A stretch of 64,000 nucleotides of DNA from Clostridium sp. GTDB taxonomy: Bacteria; Bacillota; Clostridia; Clostridiales; Clostridiaceae. Location: the NCBI RefSeq assembly GCF_017888565.1, contig NZ_JAGHFX010000094.1, positions 82,605 through 146,604 of the forward strand, in the 5' to 3' direction. Position 1 is the stretch's first letter. Each line of letters begins with the position of its first letter. Shown here one piece after another: positions 44,747 through 55,395 of the stretch. The position numbers and the translations under genes are program-made. The notes beneath the pieces are model-generated. The model had not been told where the DNA came from. It saw nothing but the letters and a program-made list of their open reading frames with translations, and searched no databases.

Positions 44747-45628
44747 TTAATTATCTCCAAAGACTTTTTTCTTTAGCATCAATCCAGCCTTAGTAACTGC
44801 TACACCACCTTGAGCAGTTTCTCTTAATGCAGCTGGCAAACTTCTTCCTACTTTATACATAGCAGATAATGCATCATCAAAAGGTATCTTAGATTCTACA
44901 CCTGCCATAACTAAATCTGCTGTACATAATGCACTCATTGCACCTGAAGCATTTCTTTTAGCACATGGAATTTCTACTAAGCCTGCAACTGGATCGCAAA
45001 CTAATCCTAATATATTTTTAAATACTATAGCACCTGCATCTAATGACATTTTTGGTGTTCCACCCATCATTTCTACAACTGCTGCTGATGCCATTGCTGC
45101 TGCTGACCCACATTCAGCCTGACATCCTCCTTCTGCACCTGCAAAGGTTGCATTTCTACCAATAATCATCCCAACTGCTGCTGCTGCAAATAATGCTTTC
45201 ATTAATTCTTCATCATTTTTTCCTAATTTTTCTCCTGCAGTTAAAATAACAGCGGGCAGAATTCCGCAAGACCCAGCAGTAGGACATGCAACTATTTTAC
45301 CCATTGATGCATTTACCTCTGATGATGATAATGCCATAGCCATTGCTAAAACCATGGTATCTCCAGTTAGAGAGTTTCCTTTTTTTAAATATTGCTGCAA
45401 TTTATATGCATCTCCACCAATTAATCCACTAACTGAATATACTTCTTTTTCTCTTGCTTCAGTTGCACCACTTCTCATTGCATCTAAAGTCTTTTTCATT
45501 TTTAAAAACACTTCTTCTCTTGAAAGATCTCTATCTTCCATTTCTCTTATTATTGCATACTCACTTAATGAAATTGAATTTTCTTCGCATATATGTACAA
45601 GTTCTTCTCCAGATTTTGCTATATCCAA
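44747..45628 (-). CDS. sdaAA: L-serine dehydratase, iron-sulfur-dependent, alpha subunit
   Basis: The 293-residue protein has the SdaA alpha pattern with conserved Cys for the 4Fe-4S cluster: CPTAGSCGILPA, GGCQAECG and GLVCDPVAGLVEIPC. With the beta subunit it deaminates serine to pyruvate. The start is TTG at 45628, nine bases after GGAGG and one base after the sdaAB stop, in preference to an upstream TTG inside the ribosome binding site. Confidence 0.94.
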   Translation of the reverse strand: MDIAKSGEELVHICEENSISLSEYAIIREMEDRDLSREEVFLKMKKTLDAMRSGATEAREKEVYSVSGLIGGDAYKLQQYLKKGNSLTGDTMVLAMAMALSSSEVNASMGKIVACPTAGSCGILPAVILTAGEKLGKNDEELMKALFAAAAVGMIIGRNATFAGAEGGCQAECGSAAAMASAAVVEMMGGTPKMSLDAGAIVFKNILGLVCDPVAGLVEIPCAKRNASGAMSALCTADLVMAGVESKIPFDDALSAMYKVGRSLPAALRETAQGGVAVTKAGLMLKKKVFGDN

Positions 45629-45629
45629 A

Positions 45630-46310
45630 CTATTCACCCTCCTCAACTTTATTAATAAGGATCACTTTTTCTATTCCTTCAATCTTTTTAATTTTATCTA
45701 TTAATTCATTTGAAATTTTACTATCAACTTCAAATGTCATAGTTGCATTCTTTCCTCTTTGGCTTCTTCCTAAATTTAAAAATGCAATGTTAACTTTATT
45801 ATCATATAAAATATTTGTAACCTTTGCTACAGTTCCTGGTATATCCCTATGAGAAGTTATTATTGTTGCATAGGCACCTGTAAACTTAACTTTATTTCCG
45901 TTTATTTCAACTATTTCAATATTTCCTCCACCTATTGAACTACCTATAATATCACTCTCTTTACCATTTTTACATTTCATTAAGAATCTAACAGTATTAG
46001 GATGATAATCTCCCAAATCTTCATCCTTAAATGTTATTTTTATTCCCTTTTCCTTTGCAATTTCAAGCGAATCTCTAAGTCTCTCATCTGATGGATCCAT
46101 CCCCATTATTCCTGCAACTAAAGCTCTGTCAGTACCATGTCCCTTATATGTTTTTCCAAAAGATCCATGTAATAAAAATGTGACTTCTATAACGTCATCA
46201 CCTGCAATTGCACGAGCAACTTTACCTAATCTTGCTGCTCCTGCAGTATGTGAGGAAGATGGTCCTACCATAATAGGTCCTAATATATCAAAAACACCCA
46301 TGCCACTCAT
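45630..46310 (-). CDS. sdaAB: L-serine dehydratase, iron-sulfur-dependent, beta subunit
   Basis: The 226-residue protein begins MSGMGVFDILGPIMVGPSSSHTAGA with the SdaB-like substrate-binding SSSHT, and ends with an ACT domain (FTGAYATIITSHRDIPGTVAKVTNIL). It is the first gene of the sdaAB-sdaAA operon. The ACT domain probably senses serine. An AAAGGAG site precedes ATG. Confidence 0.95.
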   Translation of the reverse strand: MSGMGVFDILGPIMVGPSSSHTAGAARLGKVARAIAGDDVIEVTFLLHGSFGKTYKGHGTDRALVAGIMGMDPSDERLRDSLEIAKEKGIKITFKDEDLGDYHPNTVRFLMKCKNGKESDIIGSSIGGGNIEIVEINGNKVKFTGAYATIITSHRDIPGTVAKVTNILYDNKVNIAFLNLGRSQRGKNATMTFEVDSKISNELIDKIKKIEGIEKVILINKVEEGE

Positions 46311-46998
46311 GACTTTTTCTCCTTTAATATTAAATTAAATTTTGCTATACATATTATATAGTGGAATTAATTAAAAATCTATATACGATACAATAAGATT
46401 TAATACCCAAATAAAATATCTAAATAAATTATAGTATATGAAGAAATTCAGTATTTTACTAATTTATATAAAATTTAAATATACATACTTTGCTTTATTA
46501 ATTAAATAAGCATATTGAATATTTAATATACCTATTTAAGTCTATATATTACTAGATTGAACTATATTAACTAAAAGGCTTAAATAAACTTAAATCATAA
46601 AATACACTTCTGATATCTATTTTTTTATTTTTATCCTTCTAAAAAAACTTTTATAAATAAACTCATCATTAGTTAATTCTATAATTACTTTGTTGTAATC
46701 ATTCTTTAATACCATAACCACTCCATATATTAGTGGAAAGTTAAGCGTGAAAGAGTGAATAGTTCAGGTTGTTTTACTTTGCAAAACTAGATTTAAAATT
46801 GTGTCAATTCTCTTTATTAAAAATCCATTAAGGATTTTCCCTCAACTCTTTCATTCTTTCACTCTTCTTTTTCTTTAACAAAATATTAAACTAAAAATTC
46901 TTAGGATTTTTTATGCTTTCATAATTCAATGGAGGTGAATTATTTTCTAAACTCTTTCCCTCTTCACTATTTCACTTCTCTTAATTCTTTCATTTTTT
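46311..46998. other. long intergenic region upstream of sdaAB
   Basis: 690 bp. 46311-46725 is AT-rich without open frames or structures I recognise. 46731-46866 is a type B repeat. The rest, to the end of the kinase gene, contains a second TTCTTTCATT-like block (46971-46993). No T-box or amino-acid riboswitch is seen. Confidence 0.5.
46731..46866. repeat. intergenic inverted-repeat element type B, copy 4
   Basis: The left arm AAGCGTGAAAGAGTGAATAG and the right arm AACTCTTTCATTCTTTCACTCTTC enclose GGTTGTTTTACTTTGCAAAAC and AAAAATCCATTAAGGATTTTCC. The core is shortened against copies 2 and 3. No type A element follows. Confidence 0.7.
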
Positions 46999-48654
46999 CT
47001 AGTATTTATAAAATACGCTTCCACCAATGAATTCTCTTAATATACTATTAGTTGGTACATAATCTTTATCTATTTCTTTAAAGAATCCTAAAAATGACTT
47101 TAGCCTACTTGCTTCTAAGTAAACTGGACTATCTGTGCTAATTTTATCTAATTCTTCTAGTGCATATTTCTTTAATACACATAATTCATAAACTAAAGTC
47201 GAATTAAACATTATATCAGCCTCTTCTTGGAAAACGAAAATATTTTTTTCTTCTCCTCTTCTAATAGATGGCCACATTTTTAAGGTCTCTTCTGCTCCAT
47301 AGCCTCTAGATAAATAATCTCTAACTATTCTTCTTACTCTTCTTATATCCGTAGTAGCTATTCTGTTATGATTATCTAAATTTAATTGAGTTAACGCTGA
47401 TATATATATTTTAAATTTTTGTTTATCTGAAATTGATGATGTAAGCATTGGATTTAATCCATGAATTCCTTCAATTAACAATATTCCATTACGTGGTAGG
47501 GAAAGTTTACGTCCAAGCCATTCTCTTCCACCCTTTTTAAAATTAAAGCTTGGAATTTCAACTTCTTCTCCCTTTAAAAGACTAGTTAAATGAGAATTAA
47601 ATAATTCTAAGTCTAGAGAATAAATACTTTCAAAATCATATTCTCCATTTTCATCTTTTGGAGTATGCTCTCTATCTACAAAATAATCATCTAATGATAT
47701 AGGAATTGGAACATAACCATTTACCCTAAGTTGAACTGATAATCTATTGGCAAAAGTCGTTTTACCTGATGAGCTAGGCCCTGCTATTAACACAACCTTC
47801 GTTTCTTTTCTTTCATTTATCATATCAGCTATTTGAGCTATTTTCTTTTCATGAAGAGCTTCTGAAACCATAATCAAATCTCTAAATTCTCTATTTTCAA
47901 CCTTATTATTTAATGACCCAACTTCTCCAACCCCTAAAATACTTAGCCATCTTTCTGTTTCCATAAAAATTTGAGATAGCTTCCTATTTTCCTTAAAATC
48001 AGATACAACATTTAAATCATTTTTCTTCGGATATCTTAATACAAAACCCGGATCGTAATACATTAAATCAAAAGCTTTTATTACTCCTGTTGAATATGCC
48101 ATTTGTCCATAAAAATAATCATATCTTCCATCTAATTCATATAAATTTACATTTTCAAAAGACACATGATTTAATAAAGAGACCTTATCATCCATTCCGT
48201 ACTCTTTAAATATTTTAATAGCTTTCTCCCTTTTTACTTTTATCTTCTTTATAGGTAAATCTTTTTCAATAAGCTCCTTCATTCTATGCTTTATCCTATT
48301 TACGTCTTCAGTATTTAAAACCTCTTCCTTATGAAGTTCAGCAAATACCCCTTCGCCTAAACTATGTTCAATTGTTATAACTGAATTATCAAAAAGGTCC
48401 AAAGTAGCCTTTATAAAAATAAATTGTAATGTCCTAGTATAAATTTTATATCCTATAGCACTGTTAAAATTTATTAATTCAATATCTCCATCTCCATCTA
48501 TTACTCTAAATAACTCATGATACTTTCTATTTAATCTGCATAATGCTATATCAGTTGAATCTATATTTAGTGAAGTGTCTATAAATTCCTTGTAAGTAAT
48601 ACCTTCTTGCACATCGTACTCTTTTCCCTGGTACTTTATTTTAAAAATACTCAT
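46999..48654 (-). CDS. nucleoside kinase with N-terminal TGS and threonyl-tRNA-synthetase-like domains
   Basis: The 551-residue protein begins with a TGS-like region (KYQGKEYDVQEGITYKEF), continues with a ThrRS/AlaRS second-additional-domain-like part, and ends with a uridine-kinase/PRK fold: IAGPSSSGKTTFANRLSVQL near residue 285 and LDDYFVDREHTPKDENGEYDFES. Clostridial proteins of this type are annotated as nucleoside or uridine kinases. The HxxxH editing site is only partly recognisable. GGAGGACAAT precedes ATG. Confidence 0.9.
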   Translation of the reverse strand: MSIFKIKYQGKEYDVQEGITYKEFIDTSLNIDSTDIALCRLNRKYHELFRVIDGDGDIELINFNSAIGYKIYTRTLQFIFIKATLDLFDNSVITIEHSLGEGVFAELHKEEVLNTEDVNRIKHRMKELIEKDLPIKKIKVKREKAIKIFKEYGMDDKVSLLNHVSFENVNLYELDGRYDYFYGQMAYSTGVIKAFDLMYYDPGFVLRYPKKNDLNVVSDFKENRKLSQIFMETERWLSILGVGEVGSLNNKVENREFRDLIMVSEALHEKKIAQIADMINERKETKVVLIAGPSSSGKTTFANRLSVQLRVNGYVPIPISLDDYFVDREHTPKDENGEYDFESIYSLDLELFNSHLTSLLKGEEVEIPSFNFKKGGREWLGRKLSLPRNGILLIEGIHGLNPMLTSSISDKQKFKIYISALTQLNLDNHNRIATTDIRRVRRIVRDYLSRGYGAEETLKMWPSIRRGEEKNIFVFQEEADIMFNSTLVYELCVLKKYALEELDKISTDSPVYLEASRLKSFLGFFKEIDKDYVPTNSILREFIGGSVFYKY

Positions 48655-48850
48655 AATTGTCCTCCTCCAACTAAATTTTTGTCAATATTTCCTAATATCC
48701 TTATTTAATATTATATACTGAATATCCAAAAATTCTATAAAAATATCTTATAGCCTATTTTCCTTATTAATACTTATTTAACACTCTCTTTATTAATATA
48801 AGAATAAACTTATACATTTATACAGATAATATCTCATAAGAGGTGGTTTT

Positions 48851-49537
48851 ATGTTTATTGTACTAATTCGAACCATTTTTCTTTATGCTTTAGTTATATT
48901 TGTAATTAGATTAATGGGAAAAAGACAAATAGGAGAATTACAACCTTATGAATTTGTAATTACTATAATGATTTCAGACCTTGCTGCACTACCTATGCAA
49001 GATACTAGATTGCCATTAATATTAGGTATTATACCTATTATAACTTTACTATTTATTAAAACAGTTTTATCGTTGCTTCAACTAAAAAGTCAAAAAGCTA
49101 GAAAGATTTTAGAAGGTGAACCTTGCATATTAATAAATAGAGGTAAAATAAATTTTCAAACTTTAAAAAAGCAACAAATTAACTTAGATGAGCTTATGGA
49201 AGAAATAAGACTTGCTGGATATTTTGATTTAAGTGAAATTGAATTTGGTATACTAGAAAATAATGGACAGATGTCCTTTTTAACTTCTAACAAATCTAAT
49301 AATGGAAATTCAGATTCTAACAACTCTAATTCATCTAAACCTAGACTACCAATTATTTATGTTTTAGATGGTAAGATAAATAAAAATGCTCTAACTTCTG
49401 GTGATAAAACTGATGAATGGATTCAAAATGAATTAAAGAAACATAAAGTTAACTCAGTTAAAGATGTATTAATTGCAATGACAGATACTAAAGGTAAATT
49501 TATTTACCAACTTCATAAATGTGAGGAGGATAATTAA
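48851..49537 (+). CDS. DUF421 membrane protein (YetF/YcaP-like)
   Basis: The 228-residue protein has about three N-terminal membrane segments with VIRLMGKRQIGELQPYEFVITIMISDLAA, the DUF421 hallmark. The soluble domain (QKARKILEGEPCILINRGKI) has an Asn/Ser-rich insertion near residues 150-165. The family is membrane-bound and of unknown role, some members linked to spore formation. It forms an operon with the DUF4363 gene, overlapping at the stop/start. Confidence 0.9.
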   Translation: MFIVLIRTIFLYALVIFVIRLMGKRQIGELQPYEFVITIMISDLAALPMQDTRLPLILGIIPIITLLFIKTVLSLLQLKSQKARKILEGEPCILINRGKINFQTLKKQQINLDELMEEIRLAGYFDLSEIEFGILENNGQMSFLTSNKSNNGNSDSNNSNSSKPRLPIIYVLDGKINKNALTSGDKTDEWIQNELKKHKVNSVKDVLIAMTDTKGKFIYQLHKCEEDN

Positions 49538-49917
49538 TGAAAAACAGCATTATTTCTGTACTCCTTTTTATAGCATTGCTTATAGGACTATTTTTTCTAG
49601 ATAATAAATTTGTATCATTATGTGATGATGTAATGATTAAATGTGAAGAAATAGAAAAGCTTCTAAATGAAAATGAAGATTATTTAGCATATGAAAGTTC
49701 AGTTGAACTATTAGAGTTAATAAAAGATAAAGCTGATATACCTGCAATATATCTAAATCATGTTGATTATGATTCATTAATGAATGAATCCTTAAAATTA
49801 ACTCTCTATATACGAGGTGAAGATAAAGCTGAATCATTAGCCACGCTTCATTCAGTAAGGTATGCTTCTGAACATTTAAAAGATTTGCAAAAACCTAATC
49901 TTAGAAATTTATTTTAA
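49537..49917 (+). CDS. DUF4363 family membrane-anchored protein
   Basis: The 126-residue protein has one N-terminal membrane segment (VLLFIALLIGLFFL) and a helical outside domain. DUF4363 genes typically follow DUF421 genes, as here (overlap at 49537). Function unknown. A strong terminator follows (49986-50019). Confidence 0.85.
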   Translation: MKNSIISVLLFIALLIGLFFLDNKFVSLCDDVMIKCEEIEKLLNENEDYLAYESSVELLELIKDKADIPAIYLNHVDYDSLMNESLKLTLYIRGEDKAESLATLHSVRYASEHLKDLQKPNLRNLF

Positions 49918-49985
49918 AGTTAGTCTTATTTAAAGTTAGTCTTAATTATAAATATTATAAAGCTTATTAGAAATACGAAAAACTT

Positions 49986-50019
49986 GACCATAGCAAAATA
50001 ATCTTGCTATGGTCTTTTT
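49986..50019 (+). terminator. terminator after DUF421-DUF4363 operon
   Basis: GACCATAGCAA (49986-49996) pairs with TTGCTATGGTC (50004-50014), followed by TTTTTAA. Confidence 0.88.
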
Positions 50020-50106
50020 AATTTCAATAAAAACCTCATAATTTCTTTCATAAAAATGCATACTTAGTTAATAATCACAAATATTATTCAGTATTTATAC
50101 AATATT

Positions 50107-50163
50107 TATGAATAAATATTTAATTTTACTCTTGCATAATTATACCAATAAACGTATAATTAT
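50107..50163. promoter_or_regulatory. candidate ARG-box region
   Basis: TATGAATAAATATTTA (50107-50122) resembles the ArgR box core (TGAATWWWWATTCA). ATAATTATAC-N8-GTATAATTAT (50136-50163) is a perfect inverted repeat. ArgR/AhrC repression of the operon is expected by family; the sites are inferred. Confidence 0.4.
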
Positions 50164-50405
50164 AAACATAGTTTTTATAAACTATATAAGCTTTAATAAA
50201 TATTCCATATTTAGGCGAATTAAATATTTTAGCATCTTATATCAAAATCAAATACTATATGTTTTCAAATTTGTATTTTAGCTAATTAATTATATTGACT
50301 GTTTAATATAATTTAACTCCTCAATATAACTATTCTATTAAGTCTATAAATATTTATTTGATACATATATATCTTAAAAATTATTCTTATAAGTAAATTA
50401 AATAT

Positions 50406-50446
50406 AATATTGCTCTATATAAATAAATTTTATCTATAGCAATATT
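50406..50446 (+). promoter_or_regulatory. hairpin immediately before the argG ribosome binding site
   Basis: AATATTGCT-C-TATA pairs with TATAGCAATATT across a 15-base loop. AAGGGGGG, the ribosome binding site, follows. It might modulate translation or terminate a leader, though no T-run follows. Confidence 0.45.
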
Positions 50447-50465
50447 TAAGGGGGGCTTTTAATAT

Positions 50466-51689
50466 ATGAAAAAATTTAACAAAGTTGTACTAGCCTATTC
50501 AGGAGGACTAGATACATCAATAATTATTTCTTGGCTTAAAGAAGCTTATAGCTGTGAAGTTATTGCTGTAGTTGGTAATGTTGGTCAAAAAGATGAACTT
50601 GAAGGATTAGAAGAAAAAGCACTTAAAACTGGGGCATCAAAGTGCTATATAGAAGATTTAACTCATGAGTTTGTTAATGACTATATCTTCCCTACTATTC
50701 AAGCTAATGCTGTTTATGAAGGAAAATATCTTCTTGGTACATCTTTTGCAAGACCAATAATCGGTAAAAGATTAGTTGAAATAGCTTTAGCAGAAGAAGC
50801 TGATGCTATTTGTCATGGATGTACTGGTAAAGGAAATGACCAAGTAAGATTTGAACTTGCCGTTAAAGCCTTTGCACCAGATATGGAAATAATAGCTCCA
50901 TGGAGAATCTGGGATATAAAATCTAGAGAAGAAGAAATTAAATACGCTCTAGATAAAGAAATTCCAATATCAATAAGCTATGAAACTAATTATAGTAAAG
51001 ATAAAAACTTATGGCATCTAAGCCATGAAGGTCTTGATTTAGAAGATCCAAGTAATGAGCCAAACTATTATAAAATCCTAGAGCTTTCAAATACCTTAGA
51101 AAAAGCACCTGATAAAGCAACTTATATTACTTTAAAGTTTGAAAAGGGTATTCCAGTTGAATTAAATGGTGAAAACTTAGATGGAGTCAGTTTAATAGAA
51201 AAGCTTAACAAACTAGGTGGAGAAAATGCCATTGGAATAATTGATATGGTTGAAAACAGATTAGTTGGAATGAAATCAAGAGGAGTTTATGAAACTCCTG
51301 CTGGAACTATTCTTTATAAAGCTCATAAAGATTTAGAAGAACTTTGTCTTGATAAAGAAACCTCTCATTACAAAGAAATAATATCATTAAAATTTGCAGA
51401 AATTGTTTATAATGGACAATGGTTTACTCCACTTAGAGAAGCTTTATCAGCATTTATAGAAAAAACTCAAGAAACTGTTACTGGTGAAGTAAAACTTAAA
51501 TTATATAAAGGTAATATTATAAATGCAGGAATGATTTCCCCTTACTCTTTATATAGCGAAGAATATGCAACTTTTGGAGAAGATGCTGTATATGATCAAA
51601 AAGATTCTGCTGGGTTTATAAACTTATTTGGACTACCTATAACAGTAAAAGCAAAAATGAATGAAGCATTAAAGAAAGCTGGTAAATAA
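50466..51689 (+). CDS. argG: argininosuccinate synthase
   Basis: The 407-residue protein has the N-type ATP pyrophosphatase loop [10 protein letters not shown] at residues 9-18 and ASG motifs ([21 protein letters not shown]). It joins citrulline and aspartate using ATP. First gene of the seven-gene arginine operon; GGGGGG precedes ATG. Confidence 0.97.
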   Translation: MKKFNKVVLAYSGGLDTSIIISWLKEAYSCEVIAVVGNVGQKDELEGLEEKALKTGASKCYIEDLTHEFVNDYIFPTIQANAVYEGKYLLGTSFARPIIGKRLVEIALAEEADAICHGCTGKGNDQVRFELAVKAFAPDMEIIAPWRIWDIKSREEEIKYALDKEIPISISYETNYSKDKNLWHLSHEGLDLEDPSNEPNYYKILELSNTLEKAPDKATYITLKFEKGIPVELNGENLDGVSLIEKLNKLGGENAIGIIDMVENRLVGMKSRGVYETPAGTILYKAHKDLEELCLDKETSHYKEIISLKFAEIVYNGQWFTPLREALSAFIEKTQETVTGEVKLKLYKGNIINAGMISPYSLYSEEYATFGEDAVYDQKDSAGFINLFGLPITVKAKMNEALKKAGK

Positions 51690-51691
51690 TT

Positions 51692-53092
51692 ATGAAACTT
51701 TGGGGCGGACGATTTGAAAAGGGAGTTAATTCATTAGTTAATGATTTTAATTCTTCAATACGAGTAGATTCCAGAATGTATAAAGAAGATATTTTAGGTA
51801 GTTTAGCTCATGTGAAAATGTTAGGACAGCAAAATATAATTCCTAAAGAAGATAGTATAAAAATAGCTTCTGGCTTAGAAACAATTTTAAAAAGATTAGA
51901 AAATGGAGTTATAAAAATAGATGAAGCTTCTGAGGATATTCATAGCTTTATAGAAGGAACTTTAACCTACTATATCGGTGATGAAGGAAAAAAACTTCAT
52001 ACTGGAAGAAGCCGAAATGATCAAGTAACATTAGACACTAAGTTATATTTAAAAGGTGCCTTAGCAGATTTAGGAAATCACATTCTCTCTCTTCAAGAAG
52101 TTATATACAAAAAAGCTAATGATAATATAAATACCATAATGCCAGGCTACACTCATATGCAAAAGGCACAACCTATAACCTTTGCACATCATTTATTAGC
52201 TTATTCTGAAATGTTTAAAAGAGATTTAGGAAGAATATTTGATTGCTATAAAAGATTAGATCAAATGCCATTAGGTAGTGGCGCTCTTGCTACTTCAACT
52301 TATAAACTTGATAGGCATATGATAGCAAAAGATTTAGGCTTTGCATCCCTTACTGTAAATAGTTTAGATTCAGTTTCAGATAGAGATTACACAATAGAAG
52401 CACTCTCAACCTTATCTATGATAATGATGCATTTATCAAGATTTTCTGAAGAAATAATTATTTGGGCAACAAATGAATTTAGTTTTATAGAGTTATCTGA
52501 TGAGTATAGTACAGGAAGTAGCATAATGCCACAAAAGAAAAATCCTGATGTTGCTGAATTAGTTAGAGGTAAAACTGGACGAGTTTATGGAGATTTAATA
52601 ACACTTCTTACGGTTATGAAAGGTCTTCCTCTTGCCTATAACAAGGATATGCAAGAAGATAAAGAAGCTTTGTTTGATGCTTTAGATACAGCAACTATCT
52701 CACTAAAAGCCTTCACTGGAATGTTAGATACTATGAAAATAAATAAAGATAACATGAAAAAAGGAGCTTCTAGTGGATTTACAAACGCCACAGATGTTGC
52801 AGATTATCTAGTAAAAAAAGGATTAGCTTTTAGAGTTGCTCATGAAATAGTTGGTGAAATAGTTCTTTATTGTATAAAGAAAACTATTGCTATAGATGAT
52901 CTTTCATTAAAAGAATTTAAAGGCTTCTCTCCTATTTTCGAAGAAGATATATACTCTGCAATAGATTTAGTAAATTGTATTGAAGAAAGAAAAGTATTTG
53001 GTGGTCCAAGCTCATCTTCAGTAAAAATTCAATTAGATTTACTTTTAGAATCAATAAAAAATACTAAGGAGGATTTAAAATGCTTAAAGTAG
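51692..53092 (+). CDS. argH: argininosuccinate lyase
   Basis: The 466-residue protein has the fumarase/aspartase superfamily signature [12 protein letters not shown] near residue 278, and TGRSRNDQV. It releases arginine and fumarate from argininosuccinate. It begins 2 bp after argG; the start of argC overlaps its 3' end. Confidence 0.97.
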   Translation: MKLWGGRFEKGVNSLVNDFNSSIRVDSRMYKEDILGSLAHVKMLGQQNIIPKEDSIKIASGLETILKRLENGVIKIDEASEDIHSFIEGTLTYYIGDEGKKLHTGRSRNDQVTLDTKLYLKGALADLGNHILSLQEVIYKKANDNINTIMPGYTHMQKAQPITFAHHLLAYSEMFKRDLGRIFDCYKRLDQMPLGSGALATSTYKLDRHMIAKDLGFASLTVNSLDSVSDRDYTIEALSTLSMIMMHLSRFSEEIIIWATNEFSFIELSDEYSTGSSIMPQKKNPDVAELVRGKTGRVYGDLITLLTVMKGLPLAYNKDMQEDKEALFDALDTATISLKAFTGMLDTMKINKDNMKKGASSGFTNATDVADYLVKKGLAFRVAHEIVGEIVLYCIKKTIAIDDLSLKEFKGFSPIFEEDIYSAIDLVNCIEERKVFGGPSSSSVKIQLDLLLESIKNTKEDLKCLK

Positions 53093-54114
53093 GAATAATT
53101 GGGGCAACTGGCTATGTTGGAGCTGAACTACTTAGGCTTTTATTAAATCATCCTAAAGTTACTATTGAAGCTATAAGTTCAGTTTCTTATGAAGGTGAAT
53201 CAATATCTTCTATATATAAAAATCTATATGGGATTACAAATTTAATTTGTGAAAAGCAAAATGAAGTTATAAATAAATGCGATATTATATTTGCTGCACT
53301 TCCTCATGGTCTTAGTGAGGAAATTGCAGATTTAGTCAATAAGAAAAATAAAGTTCTTATTGACCTTGGGGCAGATTTTAGATTAAACAGTGAAGAAGAT
53401 TATAAAAATTGGTATGGAAAAGAGTTTTTATACAAAGATCTTCATAAAAAAAGTATTTATGCTCTTCCTGAGCATAATAGAGAAAAAATAAAAGAGTATA
53501 AAATAATAGCTAATCCTGGTTGCTACCCTACTTCAATAGAGCTTGGATTAATGCCTCTTCTTAAAAACTCATTAATTAAATTAGATAATATAATATGCGA
53601 TTCAAAATCAGGGGCAACAGGTGCTGGAAGAGGCCTTACATTAAAATCACACTATCCAGAATTAAACGAAAATTTTTCTGCATATGGAATAGGTTCACAT
53701 AGACATATTCCTGAAATAGAACAATGTCTATCAGATATCGCACAAGAGGATGTAAATATTACCTTTACTCCTCACCTACTTCCAATAAATAGAGGTATCT
53801 TATCAACTATATACTGCTATCCAAAAGAAAAAATAAATATTGAAGATATCCATAATCTATACTCTAATTTTTATAAAGAAGAACCTTTTATAAATATACT
53901 CCCACTTGGCGATACAGCATCTATAAAAGATGTTAAATACACAAATAACTGTAATATATCATTGCATTTAACCCATCGATGTGATGGATTAATAATAGTC
54001 AGCACTATAGACAACATGATAAAAGGAGCCGCAGGACAAGCGATACAAAATATGAATATAATCATGGGATTTGAAGAAACTGAAGGGATTAGGTTAATTG
54101 CTACAAACAATTAA
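53080..54114 (+). CDS. argC: N-acetyl-gamma-glutamyl-phosphate reductase
   Basis: The 344-residue protein has the Rossmann start [18 protein letters not shown] and the active-site Cys in NPGCYPT. It reduces N-acetylglutamyl phosphate with NADPH. ATG at 53080 lies within the end of argH, with an AAGGAGG site. Confidence 0.97.
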   Translation: MLKVGIIGATGYVGAELLRLLLNHPKVTIEAISSVSYEGESISSIYKNLYGITNLICEKQNEVINKCDIIFAALPHGLSEEIADLVNKKNKVLIDLGADFRLNSEEDYKNWYGKEFLYKDLHKKSIYALPEHNREKIKEYKIIANPGCYPTSIELGLMPLLKNSLIKLDNIICDSKSGATGAGRGLTLKSHYPELNENFSAYGIGSHRHIPEIEQCLSDIAQEDVNITFTPHLLPINRGILSTIYCYPKEKINIEDIHNLYSNFYKEEPFINILPLGDTASIKDVKYTNNCNISLHLTHRCDGLIIVSTIDNMIKGAAGQAIQNMNIIMGFEETEGIRLIATNN

Positions 54115-54157
54115 TTTAATGGATTCAACTATCAATTACAAAAAGGGGGTTTTAAAA

Positions 54158-55378
54158 TTGCAATTATTTACTAGCAAAGGCATCACTTCTCCTCAAGGCT
54201 TCCTTGCATCTGGAATTCATTGTGGACTTAAGAAAAATAATTTGAAGCTAGATTTAGCGCTAATTTATTCAACTGTTCCAGCTACTGCTGCTGGAGTTTA
54301 TACAAAAAATAAAGTTAAGGGAGCTCCTATTTATATAACTAAGGAACATTTATCTAATAAAAAAGCTCAAGCAATAATAATAAATAGCGGAAATGCTAAT
54401 ACATGCAATGGGGATGATGGATTAGTAAAAGCTAAACGAATGACTGAACTTCAAGCAAAAGCTCTTGAACTTAAGCCAAGTGATGTCCTAGTTGCATCAA
54501 CAGGTGTTATAGGTATTCCTCTAAACATAGATGCAATAAAAAATGGAATTCCTATGCTTACAGATAGATTATCAAAGGATGGTTTTAATAATGCTGCCAC
54601 TGCAATAATGACAACTGATACTTTTAAAAAGCAACTATCATTAGAATTTATGATCGGCAGCAAAAAAATAACTATTGGAGCTATGGCAAAGGGTTCTGGG
54701 ATGATAGAACCTAATATGGGTACTATGCTCTCCTTTATAACCACAGATTTAAATATTTCTGGAGAAATGCTCCAACAAGCTTTAAGGGAAAGTACAAAAA
54801 TAAGCTACAACAGAGTAAGTGTAGATGGAGATACAAGCACCAATGATATGGTGTTAATACTAGCTAATGGACTAGCTGAAAATAATACAATTAAGGAAAA
54901 AGACTCTAATTATTACTTATTTCTTGAAGCATTAAATAAAATTAATATAGCTCTTGCTAAAATGATTGCTAAAGATGGTGAAGGTGCAAGCAAACTTATT
55001 GAATGTATAGTTTATAATTGTAAATCAATAAAGGATGCAGAAATCTTATCTAAAGGTGTTATAAATTCTCCTCTTGTAAAAACAGCAATGTTTGGTAGCG
55101 ATGCTAATTGGGGAAGAATTTTATGTGCTCTTGGTTACTCTGGAATTAATATAGATCCAAACAAAATAGATTTAACATTTGAAAGTTCTGTAGATAAAAT
55201 TGATGTTTGCAAAAAGGGCATAGGACTTTCCTTTGATGAGGTTAAAGCAAAGGAAATTTTATTAAAAGATGAAATTACTATTCATATTAACATGAATGAT
55301 GGCGAATTCTCCTCTACTGCTTGGGGATGTGATTTAAGCTATGATTATGTAAAAATTAATGGTGACTATAGAAGTTAA
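54158..55378 (+). CDS. argJ: bifunctional ornithine acetyltransferase / N-acetylglutamate synthase
   Basis: The 406-residue protein has the self-cleavage region KGSGMIEPNMGTML, with the catalytic Thr of the ATML/GTML motif (Gly instead of the common Ala before it). It recycles the acetyl group, so argA and argE are not needed. The TTG at 54158 follows AGGGGG and gives the normal N-terminus; the ATG at 54098 would lie inside argC. Confidence 0.95.
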   Translation: MQLFTSKGITSPQGFLASGIHCGLKKNNLKLDLALIYSTVPATAAGVYTKNKVKGAPIYITKEHLSNKKAQAIIINSGNANTCNGDDGLVKAKRMTELQAKALELKPSDVLVASTGVIGIPLNIDAIKNGIPMLTDRLSKDGFNNAATAIMTTDTFKKQLSLEFMIGSKKITIGAMAKGSGMIEPNMGTMLSFITTDLNISGEMLQQALRESTKISYNRVSVDGDTSTNDMVLILANGLAENNTIKEKDSNYYLFLEALNKINIALAKMIAKDGEGASKLIECIVYNCKSIKDAEILSKGVINSPLVKTAMFGSDANWGRILCALGYSGINIDPNKIDLTFESSVDKIDVCKKGIGLSFDEVKAKEILLKDEITIHINMNDGEFSSTAWGCDLSYDYVKINGDYRS

Positions 55379-55395
55379 CTGGAGGTATAAAGGTT

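Larger units (their letters stand above)
49918..50465. other. region upstream of the arginine operon
   Basis: 550 bp containing the terminator at 49986-50019, ARG-box-like sequences at 50107-50163, and a hairpin next to the argG ribosome binding site at 50406-50446. The rest is AT-rich. TTGACT and TATAAT-like hexamers occur near 50290-50310, but not with good spacing. Confidence 0.5.

Noticed and set aside
46311..46730. Amino-acid riboswitch or T-box before sdaAB
   Set aside because: No conserved T-box sequence or multi-stem leader could be recognised; only AT-rich DNA.
54098..54157. ATG at 54098 as argJ start
   Set aside because: It lies inside argC without a ribosome binding site; the TTG at 54158 follows AGGGGG and gives the family-typical N-terminus.
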